Positions 26,270-36,341 of a DNA stretch of 64,000 nucleotides are shown piece by piece. This stretch comes from Gemmatimonadota bacterium (GTDB lineage: Bacteria > Gemmatimonadota > Gemmatimonadetes > Gemmatimonadales > Gemmatimonadaceae). Each line of letters begins with the position of its first letter. Position 1 is the stretch's first letter. Under the pieces are notes generated by a model, which was given only the letters and a program-made list of their open reading frames with translations, was not told the origin of the DNA and did not search any database. The stretch covers positions 1 to 64,000 of the forward strand of contig JADKAQ010000014.1 of assembly GCA_016719105.1 (NCBI GenBank). Reading direction: 5' to 3'. Both the position numbers and the translations under genes were made by a program.

Positions 26270-27742
26270 CTACTTGATGCGCCGCATCATGTAGTTTGTC
26301 CTCGCGCGGAACACCTTCCCGTCGCGCCCACGATCGAAGCGCATGATCTCGCCATCCTCGCCGTCCTTCCGGATCTCCTGGAAGGTGTCCTCGCCGACCT
26401 TCTTCCACCGGGTGATCGACTTCACCGGTTCATCGCTGGGCACGTACATGGTCGCGAGCGCACCCTTCCAGCGGATCACCTCCATCTCGCCGCCGAAGCT
26501 CCAGTACGTCCCGACATACGGATCGAGGGAGGGATCGGCCGCCTTGAGTGACCGCGACGAGTCGGCGAGCGCCTCCTTGAGGGCGGGGCCCAGGAATTCA
26601 TGACCCTGCTGCGCGAGCGCCATCGCGTCTGCGTCGCCGGCGTTGGTCATCACGATCGAGGCGATCTTGTCCTCGGGCTGCAGCGTGAGCTGCGTGCGGT
26701 AGCCGGGGCAGCTCCCGCCGTGCCCGACGAAGGTCTTGTCTCCCTTGCGCCAGACCTCGAAGCCGAGCCCCCACGTGGTTTCCCACGAGGGATCGGTGAA
26801 GTGCACGCGCTGCATCTCGCGCAGCGTGGACTTGGACAGGATGGGGCTCCCGCCGGTGCCAGCGAGGACGCGGAACTGCCACGCCGCGAACTTCGCGAGG
26901 TCGAGCGGGGTCGACGCGTAGCCGGCCGCCGCCGCCATCGCCTTCGTCTGGTAGGGTGGCATGGGGTGACGGCTCCCATCGCGCTCCGACGCACTGTAGC
27001 CGATCGCCAGCGTCTTGCCGCGCTCCGCCGTCGGATACTCCACAGACGTGCTCGTTAGGCCGAGCGGGGCGTTGATGTGCGTGGTGACATAGGTGCTCCA
27101 CGGCTCGCCCGACGCCGCCGAGACCACGGCGCCGAGCAGGGTGAAGCCCAGGTTGGAGTACTGGAAGTAGCGCTCAGGGCGATACGCGACCTCGCGGTCC
27201 TTTACCCCCCGCATGACCTCGTCGAAGGTGGGGAACATCATGCCCGGCTCGAGCCAGAGCGTGTCGGCGAGCTCGCGTTGCAGCCCTGAGGCGTGCGTGA
27301 GGAGTCCCTCGACGGTGATCGCCCCCTCGTCCGCATAACGAGACCTCGGCGTGAACCACGGCAGGTGCTTGGACACCGGGTCGTCGAGGCGCAGCTTCCC
27401 GGCATCGCGCAGCTGCAACGTGGCGATGCTCGTGAAGAGCTTGGAGATGGAGCAGATGCTGTACGCGGTGCTGGCGGTCGCCGGGATCCGCCGCTCGACG
27501 TCCATGTAGCCGCTCCCCCCCTGCCAGAGGACGTCCTGGTCGACGACCAGCGCCGCCGACGCCCCCGGGATCCGCTTCCACGCGCGCTGGGCGTCGAGCC
27601 ACTTCTCGTAGGCGGCGAGCGCTTCCTGGACGCGCGGGTGCTGGGCGATGGACGGCGCCTGCGCGCGCGCGCCCGAGGTGGCGATGGTGAGCGCGAGGGA
27701 GGCGGCGACGGCGGCGCTGCGCGCGCGACGGCAATGCGGCAT
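26270..27742 (-). CDS. Secreted class C beta-lactamase-fold serine hydrolase (1 of 5)
   Basis: A 490-residue protein with a signal peptide (AAVAASLALTIATSGARAQA). Catalytic motifs: SISK (in YSICSISKLFTSIATLQ), YSN (in FQYSNLGFTLLG) and HGG (in FVGHGGSCPGYRTQL). A C-terminal beta domain follows from about residue 400 (DPYVGTYWSFGGEM). Such proteins are peptidases, esterases or D-aminohydrolases rather than true lactamases. The ATG at 27740-27742 was chosen for the signal. It converges on the S15 gene with 222 bases between them. Confidence 0.9.
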   Translation of the reverse strand: MPHCRRARSAAVAASLALTIATSGARAQAPSIAQHPRVQEALAAYEKWLDAQRAWKRIPGASAALVVDQDVLWQGGSGYMDVERRIPATASTAYSICSISKLFTSIATLQLRDAGKLRLDDPVSKHLPWFTPRSRYADEGAITVEGLLTHASGLQRELADTLWLEPGMMFPTFDEVMRGVKDREVAYRPERYFQYSNLGFTLLGAVVSAASGEPWSTYVTTHINAPLGLTSTSVEYPTAERGKTLAIGYSASERDGSRHPMPPYQTKAMAAAAGYASTPLDLAKFAAWQFRVLAGTGGSPILSKSTLREMQRVHFTDPSWETTWGLGFEVWRKGDKTFVGHGGSCPGYRTQLTLQPEDKIASIVMTNAGDADAMALAQQGHEFLGPALKEALADSSRSLKAADPSLDPYVGTYWSFGGEMEVIRWKGALATMYVPSDEPVKSITRWKKVGEDTFQEIRKDGEDGEIMRFDRGRDGKVFRARTNYMMRRIK

Positions 27743-28019
27743 GGGGGACTCGTGGAGGGTGGGCCTGGTCGCCCTAAGCTCCCGGTTACGGCCGCGGGCG
27801 CAAGGAGGGCGAGGGCGGCTGACCGAGGCACGCGGAGACGCAGCGCGCATTTGCCCTCGCCATTCACATGAGTACGGGGCGCGCACGAGCACCTGGACCG
27901 TGGCAACCTGAGCGGACCAGTGGCGAATCGTGAAGGAGATGGTCGACTACTCCACCGATCGAGGTGACTACGCACCACCCGAGTAGGGCCGCGCGGGTGG
28001 GACGTCGCGCGGTGCGCCA

Positions 28020-28319
28020 CACTCGGGTAGCCGCAGCCACCTGCGCAGCCGAGTCGCATTCGCAGCCGCGCTCCTGCTTCTGAGCACGAGTGCCTTTCGT
28101 CAGGCGCTGAGTGAGTTGCGCGACACGGAACCGGGCTCGCTACTCTTCGGTGCGCTGCAGCTGGTGATCGGTACGTCGGCGGTGGTGGCGGCTATCGGAT
28201 TGGTGAAGCGCGCGCAATGGCAGGGCGGGCACCCGATCTGCCACCGACACCGGTGCTGCTGGCCGAAGCTCCGCGACCAGCCGAACCCATCGACTCTCGT
28301 GCTCCCGAGGCGCACGTAA
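28020..28319 (+). CDS. Possible small membrane protein
   Basis: The frame reads RSRVAFAAALLLLSTSAF, then GSLLFGALQLVIGTSAVVAA, IGLVKRAQW: two membrane helices. After about residue 75 the sequence becomes low-complexity, so a frameshift before the stop is likely. No ATG or GTG in frame was found near the start; a TTG at 28116 is the first candidate. Family unknown. Confidence 0.35.
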   Translation, partial: HSGSRSHLRSRVAFAAALLLLSTSAFRQALSELRDTEPGSLLFGALQLVIGTSAVVAAIGLVKRAQWQGGHPICHRHRCCWPKLRDQPNPSTLVLPRRT

Positions 28320-28481
28320 CTCGTGGCACCCAACGCCACGATGACCGATCGCAAGCATCAGGCGCGCCGAACAACGAGTAGCGTGGTCAGGAAGCGGCCG
28401 CACTGGCCGTGGCGACGCAGGTCGTCCGCCATCGCTGGGCCCCGCCCCGGCAGCGCGCGGATGGGGGCCACCGTAGAATTG

Positions 28482-29198
28482 ATGACCATGACGACACGAC
28501 GATACGGGGACGATGAGGTGCGAGAGATCTTCCGTCTCGCGACCGAGGGCGAGCGGCGCGATCCCTCGTTGCCCGTCGACCCGGGCGGACTGCGTCTGGC
28601 GGAGCTCCAGCGCATCGGGCAGGAGGCAGGTATCGAGCCCGAGCGCGTCGCCGCCGCGGCCGCGGCGCTCGCCGCCCGCGGAAGGCCCTTGCCGGTGCAG
28701 CGCGCCTTTGGGCTCCCGATCGGGATCGCGCGCGTGGTGGATCTGCCGCGGGCGCCCACCGATCGCGAGTGGGAGCAGTTGGTGGCACAGTGCCGGACCA
28801 CGTTCGCGGTGCAGGGCCAGGCAACGATCGAGGGCGGGCTCCGCACGTGGTCGCACGGCAATCTGCATCTGTCCATCGAGCCAACCGCAGACGGCGAACG
28901 GCTGCGACTCCATAGTCGTAGTGAGGCCGCGGAGCTGCTCAACGGTATCGGGACGGGCGTCGGCGGCCTGTCGCTGCTGATGAGCGGCGTGGTGGCCGCG
29001 GCCGGCAAGCCGGAGAAGGCCCTCGCGGTACTTGGCATGTTCGGCGGCATCGCCCTCGCCGCCTTCCTCACCAACGTTGTGCGCGCGCCACGGTGGGCCC
29101 GGGAGCGCGATCGCCAAATGACGGCACTGGCCGCGCACGCGGTGCATCTGCTCTCGCATCCCGCGGTCCACGCCCCGTCTACGCGCGAGAAGCCGTGA
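28482..29198 (+). CDS. Hypothetical protein with a C-terminal membrane hairpin
   Basis: A 238-residue protein. The N-terminal part (RRYGDDEVREIFRLATEG) is followed by LAELQRIGQEAGIEPERVAA, a helical pair like the SHOCT-related N-terminal module of actinobacterial and gemmatimonad proteins. A middle beta region reads TWSHGNLHLSIEPTADGERL. Two membrane segments are near residues 160-180 (VGGLSLLMSGVVAAAG) and 188-205 (LAVLGMFGGIALAAFL). Starts at 28482 and 28488 are both possible. Intact; function unknown. Confidence 0.7.
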   Translation: MTMTTRRYGDDEVREIFRLATEGERRDPSLPVDPGGLRLAELQRIGQEAGIEPERVAAAAAALAARGRPLPVQRAFGLPIGIARVVDLPRAPTDREWEQLVAQCRTTFAVQGQATIEGGLRTWSHGNLHLSIEPTADGERLRLHSRSEAAELLNGIGTGVGGLSLLMSGVVAAAGKPEKALAVLGMFGGIALAAFLTNVVRAPRWARERDRQMTALAAHAVHLLSHPAVHAPSTREKP

Positions 29199-29487
29199 GG
29201 ATGGACGGCGGGGCTGACATGGCCTTCAGAGATGAAAACCGTGTTCGCGGCGCGCACTGGCCACTACGTGTTGCAGGGCCCTGCAGCAGAACGCGAGCGG
29301 TCGGGCCGCATCACGAGTTCCCTGCACGGCAGTACACGTGCACGGTCCTGCGTGCCAAGGAGAGAGTCGGCTAGAGTGGCCCCGCGTGCGGGCGAGCTCC
29401 GTACCTTCCATCGCGTACGCCCAGACGTAGCCTACTCGCTCGTGCCTTTCGGTACCCTTCATCGCCCATGGTCGACGTGATTTCCTC
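29199..29487. other. Intergenic stretch before the methyltransferase
   Basis: Short open frames only. The pair GTTGCAGGGC and GCCCTGCAGCAG near 29271-29290 forms a small inverted repeat, but I see no clear attC boxes or promoter. Confidence 0.3.
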
Positions 29488-30318
29488 ATGACGTCCTACA
29501 ATCCGGCTTCGGTCGCTCGGTACTTTGACGCGCTCGGCGCGCGAGAATGGACCCGTCTCGTCGAGACACCGACGGCGGAGGTGAAACTCCACGTGCATTC
29601 CCACTACCTCCGTCGCTATGTCACGCCAGGTATGCGGGTGTTGGACATCGGTGCCGGCGCCGGTCGATTCACTCAAGTGCTCGCGACGCTGGGCGCGTCG
29701 GTCACGGTCGCGGATCTTTCGCCGGTGCAGTTGTCCCTGAACAAGCAGCACGCGGCGGAGCATGCGTTTGCGCACGCGGTAACCGACTGGGTGATGGCGG
29801 ACATCTGCGACCTGTCTGCGTTCCCCGATGAAGCGTTCGACGCCGTCGTGTGCTATGGCGGCCCGCTCAGTTACGTGTTCGAACGGCGGCAGGAGGCGCT
29901 CGACGAGTTGCGTCGAGTGACCGCACCTGGGGGCTATCTCTTTCTGAGCGTGATGTGCCTGTGGGGATCGATTCATGAGAAGCTGCCCGGTGTCTTGGCC
30001 ACGGATGCGATGGAGAACGCGCGCATCATCGCGACCGGGGAACTGCGCCTAGGTGCCGATGACGGCACGCGACATCAGTGTCACTTGTACCGGGCACACG
30101 AGTTCCGGGTGCTCCTCGAAGCGGCGGGCTGCGAGCTACTGGCGCTCTCCGCATCCAATAGCCTGTCATCCGGCTGGGGCGCATCGTTGGACACGATTCG
30201 GGCTGACGCGGCGAGGTGGGAGGAACTTCTCGGCATGGAGGTCGAGGCTGGTGCGCAAGCGGGCTGCCTGGACCTTGGCACGCACCTCATCGCCGTCATC
30301 CGGCGTCCAGTGGCCTAA
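29488..30318 (+). CDS. Class I SAM-dependent methyltransferase
   Basis: An intact 276-residue enzyme. Motif I is VLDIGAGAGRFTQVLATLGA (residues about 51-70), motif II-like VTVADLSPVQL (73-83), then WVMADICDLSAFPDEAFDAV with VVCYGGPLSYVF and PGGYLFLSVM. The C-terminal part (ENARIIATGELRLG, LYRAHEFRVLLEAAGCEL) recalls small-molecule methyltransferases of the Methyltransf_11/25 type. Substrate unknown. The stop codon is the TAA of GCCTAAC (30313-30319), the same box that ends several cassettes, so the gene may once have been one. Confidence 0.85.
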   Translation: MTSYNPASVARYFDALGAREWTRLVETPTAEVKLHVHSHYLRRYVTPGMRVLDIGAGAGRFTQVLATLGASVTVADLSPVQLSLNKQHAAEHAFAHAVTDWVMADICDLSAFPDEAFDAVVCYGGPLSYVFERRQEALDELRRVTAPGGYLFLSVMCLWGSIHEKLPGVLATDAMENARIIATGELRLGADDGTRHQCHLYRAHEFRVLLEAAGCELLALSASNSLSSGWGASLDTIRADAARWEELLGMEVEAGAQAGCLDLGTHLIAVIRRPVA

Positions 30319-30671
30319 CACCCAGATTGACTCTCGGTGCTTCGGCACGTTCACCACGGACGTGCGAGCAGGCTCTGGTCGAGACGCTCTGGCGAGATGT
30401 GGCCTAACAGTACGTTGCGCTTCACCGGGCCGCTGCGCGCACGCGCGACCCGAAAGGTCGGTGCAGACCTGCCCTCTGCTCCCGCTCCACCATCGTCAGC
30501 GCATGTGCCGCCACCGGCAGCCGCGCGTTGCGCTGTCGTCCTCGACCACGCTCCGTGACGGCGCCGTCGGCGCTATTCTCCGCGGGGCGCAGACGGCGCA
30601 TTGGGGGGAGCCGCCTGTCCACGTCACCACGCGGAAGAACGTCTGCCATACGCGCGAGGCGCCGAGGGGCT
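30319..30671. other. Accessory intergenic stretch
   Basis: No gene recognised. A second GCCTAAC occurs at 30402-30408, in the same orientation and 89 bases after the one at 30313, but I could not pair it into an attC stem. Short open frames on both strands are low-complexity. Confidence 0.3.
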
Positions 30672-30848
30672 ATGCCGATCCTGTTCTCCGCCAAGTCCGT
30701 CGATTCCGGTGGGCTGTCGCACGTCTCGCCCGACGGATTCACGCTCGACGCCGTGCGGTGGGCGAGCGTGGAGCACTACTGTCAGGCCCGGAATTTCGCC
30801 GGGACGGCCGTCGCCATGCGTACCCGCCGGGCGGAGTCCCCGCGTTAG
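30672..30848 (+). pseudogene. NADAR-family protein, N-terminal fragment
   Basis: The ATG at 30672 opens MPILFSAKSVDSGGLSHVSP, DGFTLDAVRWASVEHYCQAR and NFAGTAVAMRTRRAESPR, matching the start of NADAR (YbiA/RibX-like) proteins, N-glycosidases linked to ADP-ribose or riboflavin intermediates. The frame stops at a TAG inside CGTTAGGC (30843-30850); a shifted frame continues ARKTGHDRSLL. The remaining two thirds of the family domain are not seen. NADAR genes are often found beside nucleic-acid-modifying or ADP-ribosylation systems. Confidence 0.6.
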
Positions 30849-30869
30849 GCGCGCAAGACGGGGCACGAT

Positions 30870-31243
30870 CGGTCGCTGCTCCTGGCGTGTACCACACGGG
30901 AGTCACCGCGCGAGGGCGCGGAGAGAATTATCGTCGCGCTGCAGGCGGCGCTGCGAGAGCGCCTGGCCGCCGATCAGGCGGCACCTGGCGATGCGGCTCC
31001 AGCACGGCAGCGCATCGGCTCAGGGGCCAAGAAGTGGCACTGCTGACCGATCGACTCGCCAGCGCTCGGGGACTCCCGCAGGAGTACGTCACGCGGGCGG
31101 ACCTCCGCGACGGGCAGATCGCCCTGAAGCCGATCCGCGACTCGGCGCAGGTGGATGCACGTCGCGCCACGATGGGCCTCCCGCCGATGACGGAGTATCT
31201 GCGCGTGCTCGATTCGGTGTATTTTGGCCGGATCCCGCGATGA
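30870..31243 (+). pseudogene. Degraded gene of unknown family
   Basis: Two frames carry coding-like text: SPREGAERIIVALQAALRER followed by RIGSGAKKWHC, and then ALLTDRLASARGLPQEYVTR, DLRDGQIALKPIRDSAQVDA, MGLPPMTEYLRVLDSVYFGR, stopping at 31243. A single shift near 31035 would join them into about 115 residues. It follows the NADAR fragment and could be part of the same unit. I recognise no family. Confidence 0.4.
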
Positions 31244-31403
31244 CTCGCGCGGACCACCGCCCACCCTGCGCCGCTTCAGACAGCGCAGTGTCGGAAGCGG
31301 GCGGCGCGCGCATGTGTTGAGCGCGCTGGGGCAGCGCTGGCGCGTCGGGCTCCAACACAACAATTCACTCGCGGCGAACGCCGGTTCGTTCAACCACTAC
31401 CTC

Positions 31404-32186
31404 ATGCAGCAGCGAGCTACAGACCGTAGCCCCGAGCGTGCACCGGCAGGTACCACCGAATCGCCGCGGCGACTCGGGTGGCCGGCCGTGCTGGCGCTGA
31501 ACTTCCTCCCCGGCGTCGCCACGGTCGCGCTGGTCGGTGTGCTCCACCCGGCGATCGAGTCGCTCCGATGGCCGCCGGTGGTGGCGTACACGTGCGCGAT
31601 CGGACTCGTGACGCTCGGCGAGGTCGCGGTGCTCGCCCGGCAGGCGCAACGCCTGTCCAGCACGTGGGATCCGCGCCGCGCCGTCGCCCTCACGGCACGC
31701 CTCCCCTTCCGCGCGGCCGTGATCCCGATCGTCGGGTTCATCCTCGTCGCCGCCGGTCTGGCAGCGCTCCTCGATCCGGTGGCAAGCGCGATCAGTGCGC
31801 GCCTCGCGCACGTAGTACCAGGGTGGCTCAGCGCCGACACCGATGCCACGACGGTGGCAACCTACGGGCGCACAGCCGTGATGGTCGCCCTGTCGTTCAA
31901 CTTCCTGATCGATGTCATCGCCAGCCCGTACGTCGAGGAGCTCTACTGGAAGGGTTACCTCATGCGACGGATCCCCGCCCGCGTCGCGCTTCAGCCGGTC
32001 GCACTCGCGATCCTCTTCGCGGCGCAGCATTTCTGGCAGCCAGGTGAGTTCCTGCTGGTCGCGCTCCTCCAGGCCGCGATCGGCAGCCACGCCCAGAGGA
32101 CGAACTCGCTGACGGTGGCCATCTGGACCCACTGGCTTGCCAATGGCATCGTGACCGTCCTTACGATCCGTGAAGTACTCGCCTGA
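31404..32186 (+). CDS. CPBP-family intramembrane glutamic protease
   Basis: A 260-residue integral membrane protein with about six helices. The catalytic motif is SPYVEELYWKGYLMRRIPAR (residues about 175-194), where the EE pair is diagnostic of the CPBP/Abi family. The second motif FAAQHFWQ supplies a histidine and the last, AIWTHWLANGI, supplies another. Bacterial members act in bacteriocin self-immunity or unknown processing. The ATG at 31404 was preferred over an upstream extension of low complexity. Intact, in a region of broken genes. Confidence 0.8.
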   Translation: MQQRATDRSPERAPAGTTESPRRLGWPAVLALNFLPGVATVALVGVLHPAIESLRWPPVVAYTCAIGLVTLGEVAVLARQAQRLSSTWDPRRAVALTARLPFRAAVIPIVGFILVAAGLAALLDPVASAISARLAHVVPGWLSADTDATTVATYGRTAVMVALSFNFLIDVIASPYVEELYWKGYLMRRIPARVALQPVALAILFAAQHFWQPGEFLLVALLQAAIGSHAQRTNSLTVAIWTHWLANGIVTVLTIREVLA

Positions 32187-32263
32187 ACAGGCAGGGGGCG
32201 GATTGGTTCCCCACGATGACCCTTGCCTCAGCCACAATCTCCCGCAAGGAAGGAGCGCCTCGC

Positions 32264-32725
32264 ATGACCAAAGTCACGCCGTTTCTGATGTTCAACGATC
32301 AGCTCGACGCGGCGATCGCGTTCTACACCGCCACCTTTCCTGACTCTGAAGTGCGGAACGTCGCCCGCACCGGCACGGATGGGCCGATCGTCTCTGCCGA
32401 GTTCGTTGTTGGCGGTCAAGTCTTCATGGGCTACAACGGAGGTCCGTACTTCGCGTTCTCCGAAGGCTTCTCGCTGTACGTTGACTGCGAAGATCAGGCC
32501 GAAGTCGACGCGTACTGGGACAAGCTCGTCATGGCCGGCGCGACGCCGACGGCGTGCGGCTGGATCAAGGATCCCTTCGGCCTCTCCTGGCAGATCGTCC
32601 CGCGGCGATTCATGGAGCTCATCCGCGACGAGGATCCCGGCAAGGTCAAGGCCGTGATGGACGCCATGATGACGATGGTGAAGCTCGACGTGGCGGCGCT
32701 CGAGCGGGCATACAACGAGGCGTAG
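32264..32725 (+). CDS. PhnB-like VOC family protein
   Basis: An intact 153-residue protein: MTKVTPFLMFNDQLDAAIAF, YTATFPDSEV, SAEFVVGGQVFMGYNGGP, CGWIKDPFGLSWQIVPRRFM. That is the PhnB/3-demethylubiquinone-methyltransferase-like branch of the vicinal oxygen chelate superfamily. The substrate is unknown. The ATG at 32264 follows AAGGAAGGAGC, a strong ribosome binding site. The upstream ATG at 32216 adds residues without homology. Confidence 0.85.
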   Translation: MTKVTPFLMFNDQLDAAIAFYTATFPDSEVRNVARTGTDGPIVSAEFVVGGQVFMGYNGGPYFAFSEGFSLYVDCEDQAEVDAYWDKLVMAGATPTACGWIKDPFGLSWQIVPRRFMELIRDEDPGKVKAVMDAMMTMVKLDVAALERAYNEA

Positions 32726-32807
32726 CAGTCGTCCCACCTGTCCGGAGAACGAGGTGCCGGCATTTCGAACGATCGGCGGGGATCGTGCCGACGCGGGGCT
32801 GACCAAC

Positions 32808-33214
32808 ATGGAAACCACGATGACGGACGTGAATCAGGGGCGGATTCGAGTTCAACGACTGTCGGCTGTCGTCGCCCTCGTGTTTGGCCTCACGACGCTC
32901 GGAGCGGGAGTCAGCGTGCTCGCTGGACGCGACCGGGCCACCTGGTGTATCGACCGCTCCTGCTCTTCAACACGTGCATGGGACTCGGCTACGTGGCTGC
33001 TGGGATGCTCGCGTGGCGTCGCGCGATCGCTGGCCGGATTGCTTCGCTGCTGATCGTCGGTCTCAACGCGCTCGTACTGGCTCGTGTCCTGTATCTCTAC
33101 CGTGTGGGCGGTGTGGTCGCGCTCGACAGCGTGCGCGATGTTCTTGCGGACTGGTGTCTGGCTTGCGCTCTTCCTTCTCCTCTGGTGGGCCGGCAGCCGC
33201 CGCCACGCTGCCTA
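32808..33214 (+). pseudogene. Four-helix membrane protein, two frameshifts, stop in GCCTAACG
   Basis: The ATG at 32808 gives METTMTDVNQGRIRVQRLSA, VVALVFGLTTLGAGVSVLAG. A shift near 32935 leads to LVYRPLLLFNTCMGLGYVAA and IASLLIVGLNALVLARVLYL. A shift near 33145 gives WLALFLLLWWAGSRRHAA ending GCC-TAA at 33214. Restored length is about 135 residues with four helices. Unknown function. The stop-codon context and the hairpin downstream match those of cassette genes. Confidence 0.55.
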
Positions 33215-33274
33215 ACGGGGAGTGCTGCGGGCAGCGGGACGGTCGACATAGCATCGTCCCGCCTCCCAGCATTC
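33210..33274 (+). other. attC-like hairpin lacking an R' box
   Basis: R''-like GCCTAAC at 33210-33216. GAGTGCTG (33220-33227) pairs with CAGCATTC (33267-33274), and GGGACG (33236-33241) with CGTCCC (33255-33260). The sequence after it reads TGAGAAGGCG, not GTTAGGC. It may be a decayed attC or a factor-independent terminator without a T run. Confidence 0.4.
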
Positions 33275-33428
33275 TGAGAAGGCGCAGGTTACCGGTGTCC
33301 CGCGATTCCGGTTTGATCGGCATTGCGATCTTCCTCGCGCCGGTCATCGAGGAGATCTCCCGGCGCGGCTGCGGTCATCGCGGGGGAAGCGGATACCTCG
33401 CCCGCGCGCTTCCCGCAGCAGCACGACC

Positions 33429-34969
33429 CTACCGCTTGACCCAGTCGGCAGAGGCCAGCGGGAACTGCATGGCGACGACCTTGCCGCTGGTGCCGATCTT
33501 GAAGGTCACCGGCATCTTCCCCATGATCGCATCGTTCATCGTCGCGACAAATGAGTCGAAGTGGAAATGCTCGGAGCTCACCGACGATCGCGCTCTTGTC
33601 GTACTTGATGAAGAGCTTCCCGCCGTCCAACCGTACGGTGGCCGTTCCCATGAAGCTGTCCGTGTAGGTCCCGGCGTATGCCTCGAGCGGAAGCGACGGC
33701 TTGGTCCCCTCGACCTTGACCGGAGGCTTCGCGGCGGCCCGACGCCGCGCCTGGTCGGCCTGCTCGGCCGCGTAGTACTCGGCGTTGTAGTCCTTGGCTG
33801 GGGATATCCCCAGGAGCCGATCGAAGGCGTTGGCCATCAACGGGAGGGTGACGTCGGACTGGTTCATGTTGGTGAGGATGACCATCCCGATCCTGCTTTC
33901 GGGGAGGAATCCGACCATGGCCGCCATCCCGTCGATGTTGCCGCCGTGGTTCACCCAGCGCTGGCCGCGGAAGTCCTCGACAAACCACCCGAAGCCGTAA
34001 CCCAGAAAGCGGGGCGACATCAGGCGGGCGATCATGTCTGGATCATCGACGGTGAACTGCGGGGCCGTCGCCTCGCGCACCATCGCGTCGCTCAGCAATC
34101 GCTTCCCCTCGAAGGAGCCGTTGTTGATCCACAAGCGGAGCCACTGTGCCATGTCGGCAGCGTTGGAGTTGATCGACCCGGCTGCCCCCGCGTTGTCGAT
34201 GTTCCGATACGGGATCGCCGTGACCACACCGCCGAGTTCCGCGTGTGGGGTGGCGACGTTCGGATTGCCTGCCAGCTCCCGCACCGACGTGTTGGACGAC
34301 GTCATGCGGAGGGGAGCGAAGATCCGGGACTTGATCAGGTCGTCCCAGCTCTGTCCCGTCACCGCGTGCGCCACTTCACCGGCGGTGATGTACATCAGGT
34401 TCTGGTACTGGAAGTGCGAGCGAAAGCTGGTGGTCGGCGCGAGTCGTCGGATCGACCGGACGATGTCCTCCCGGCTGTTCGTGGTGGCATACCAGATGTT
34501 GTCGCCGCGGCTCATCCCGCTGCGATGCAGCAGGAGATCGCGCACCGTGATCTCGCGGGTGACCCACGGGTCGTACATCTCGAACCACGGGAGGTACTCG
34601 GTCACGCGATTGTCGAAGCGGATTCTCCCCTCGTCGGCGAGCATCTCGAGCGTCGCGGCGGTAAAGGCCTTCGAGGAGGAGCCGATCGCGAACATCGTCT
34701 GGGCGTTCACCGAGTCGGTCCCGCCGACCGTGCGGACGCCGTAGCCCTTGAGCATGATCACCGAGTCGCCCCGGACAGCCGCAATCGCGAGCCCCGGCAC
34801 CTTCCACTGCTTCATCGCCGCCATGACGTACTGGTCGAATCCGGTCAGCGGGTTCTTCGTGGCGGCGCGTCTGGGCGTCCGCCGACGTGGTCCACGGCGC
34901 GACGAGGGTGAACGCGAGAATCGCAAACCACGAGAGGGGAAAGCCGGGTGAGCGTCGTCCGTGCGTCAT
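33429..34969 (-). pseudogene. Secreted class C serine hydrolase, two frameshifts (2 of 5)
   Basis: The ATG (34967-34969) opens a signal peptide (PLSWFAILAFTLVAPWTTSA DAQ region). A shift near 34860 continues as NPLTGFDQYVMAAMKQWKVP. Catalytic motifs: SSSK in FAIGSSSKAFTAATLEM, YQN in FQYQNLMYITAGEVAH, HGG in WVNHGGNIDGMAAMVGF. The C-terminal domain (LEAYAGTYTDSFMGTATVRL) shifts frame near 33580 and ends FPLASADWVKR with TAG at 33429-33431. Restoring two bases gives a normal protein of about 513 residues. Confidence 0.7.
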
Positions 34970-35101
34970 GCGGTCGTGTCCGTAAGGGGTCGAGTCCTGT
35001 CGCATCGCGGGCGCCATTGAGACTACCTCTCGAGATCGCATCGTGCCAACGTTCGGCCGCAACTCAACCCGGCCTTCGGTCGCACGTCCACACGATTGCT
35101 C

Positions 35102-36291
35102 ATGTCCCTGCGTCTGCTACTCGCCGTGACGCTCTTCGCGCTGGCCGCCTGGTCCCCCGTCGGCCTTGCACAAGCCACGCATGACAGCGCCGGTGTGCGC
35201 CTCGCCACCTATTCCCGGAGCGCGAAGCCGCGCGCGACCTGGAGCCTGAGCGCACAGCCCCTTCTTGAACTCGGCGTGACCGACGACCCCGCGAGCGAGT
35301 TTGCAGCGGTGCGTGGTGTGGTGCGTCTCGCGGATGGCGGCGTCGCCGTCGCGAACGGCGCCAGCAACGGATCCGCGTGTTCTCACGCGATGGGCGGTTC
35401 GTGCGTGCGTTGGGACGGGCGGGAAGCGGCCCGGTGAGTTTCGCCCGGATCACCTGACTGCTGCGGCGGGGCGACACGCTGGTCGGCGTCGACGGGGACT
35501 CGCGGCCAATCTTCGAGCCATCCGGCCGCTTGGTTTCGTAGCGCGCCGGCGCGCCGCGCCGGGAGTGCACCCCGCAACGCATCGGTCTTGGCGCGGGGCG
35601 CGACGTCCTACGTACTCGTCACGGATGGCGCGCCGATGGCCGAGCGTGAGCGCCAGATCATCTTCTACACGCTCACGGTCGCCGACGCCGCGGGCGACTC
35701 GCTGCTCCCCTTGTCACGATGCCCGGATACCGGCAAGCCCGATCACGGCTTTCGCCCGCCAGCTGCTCGAGGCAGAAGGCGTGGTCGCGCGTCCGACTCC
35801 AGCGCGTGCGCCGGATACTCTGATCGGCTGGTGCTCACCTGCCACGGGCCCAGGGGCGTGCGCGCGTCCGCATCAGCCGCGACATCGCGCCGCGCGCGAT
35901 TCGCGAGGAGGAACGCGCGCTGGTGCGTCAGGCGTACCTCGACGCCAACCGGGACGCCCCGCCGGCCGTACGCCAGCAGATGACGACGGCGGTGCAGGCG
36001 TTCCCATTCGCGAGCACCGCTCCCGCCTTCAGTCGTCTCGCGCTCGGGCCCGATGGTGAGTTGTGGGTCGGTCCCTTTGATCCCGGCTTCGGCCTGCCGG
36101 GTCCCGGGGCGCCCCTCGCCCCCACCACGCCGCAGACGTGGAGCGTGTTCGCACCGGACGGTACGTGGCGGGCCGAGGTGACGCTCCCGCGGCGGTTTGC
36201 GCCGTTCGAGTTCGGGCGCGACTATGTGGCCGGTGTCGCGTTCGATGCCGATGACGTCGAACGCGTGGTCGTGTGGGGCGTGCGTCGTTAG
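35102..36291 (+). pseudogene. Six-bladed beta-propeller-like secreted protein, frameshifted
   Basis: The ATG at 35102 opens a signal peptide (LRLLLAVTLFALAAWSPVGL) and then LLELGVTDDPASEFAAVRGV and VRLADGGVAVANG. A different frame gives RIRVFSRDGRFVRALGRAGS and LLRRGDTLVGVDGDSRPIFE, the NHL/6-bladed propeller style. A last frame (from about 35915) gives FSRLALGPDGELWVGPFDPG and FAPDGTWRAEVTLPRRFAPF, stopping TAG in CGTTAGGG (36286-36293). At least three shifts. The function of such proteins is usually unknown. Confidence 0.5.
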
Positions 36292-36341
36292 GGTGCTCGC
36301 GTGATGAGGCCGCAACAGATGCTGGAGGATCAAGGATCCCC

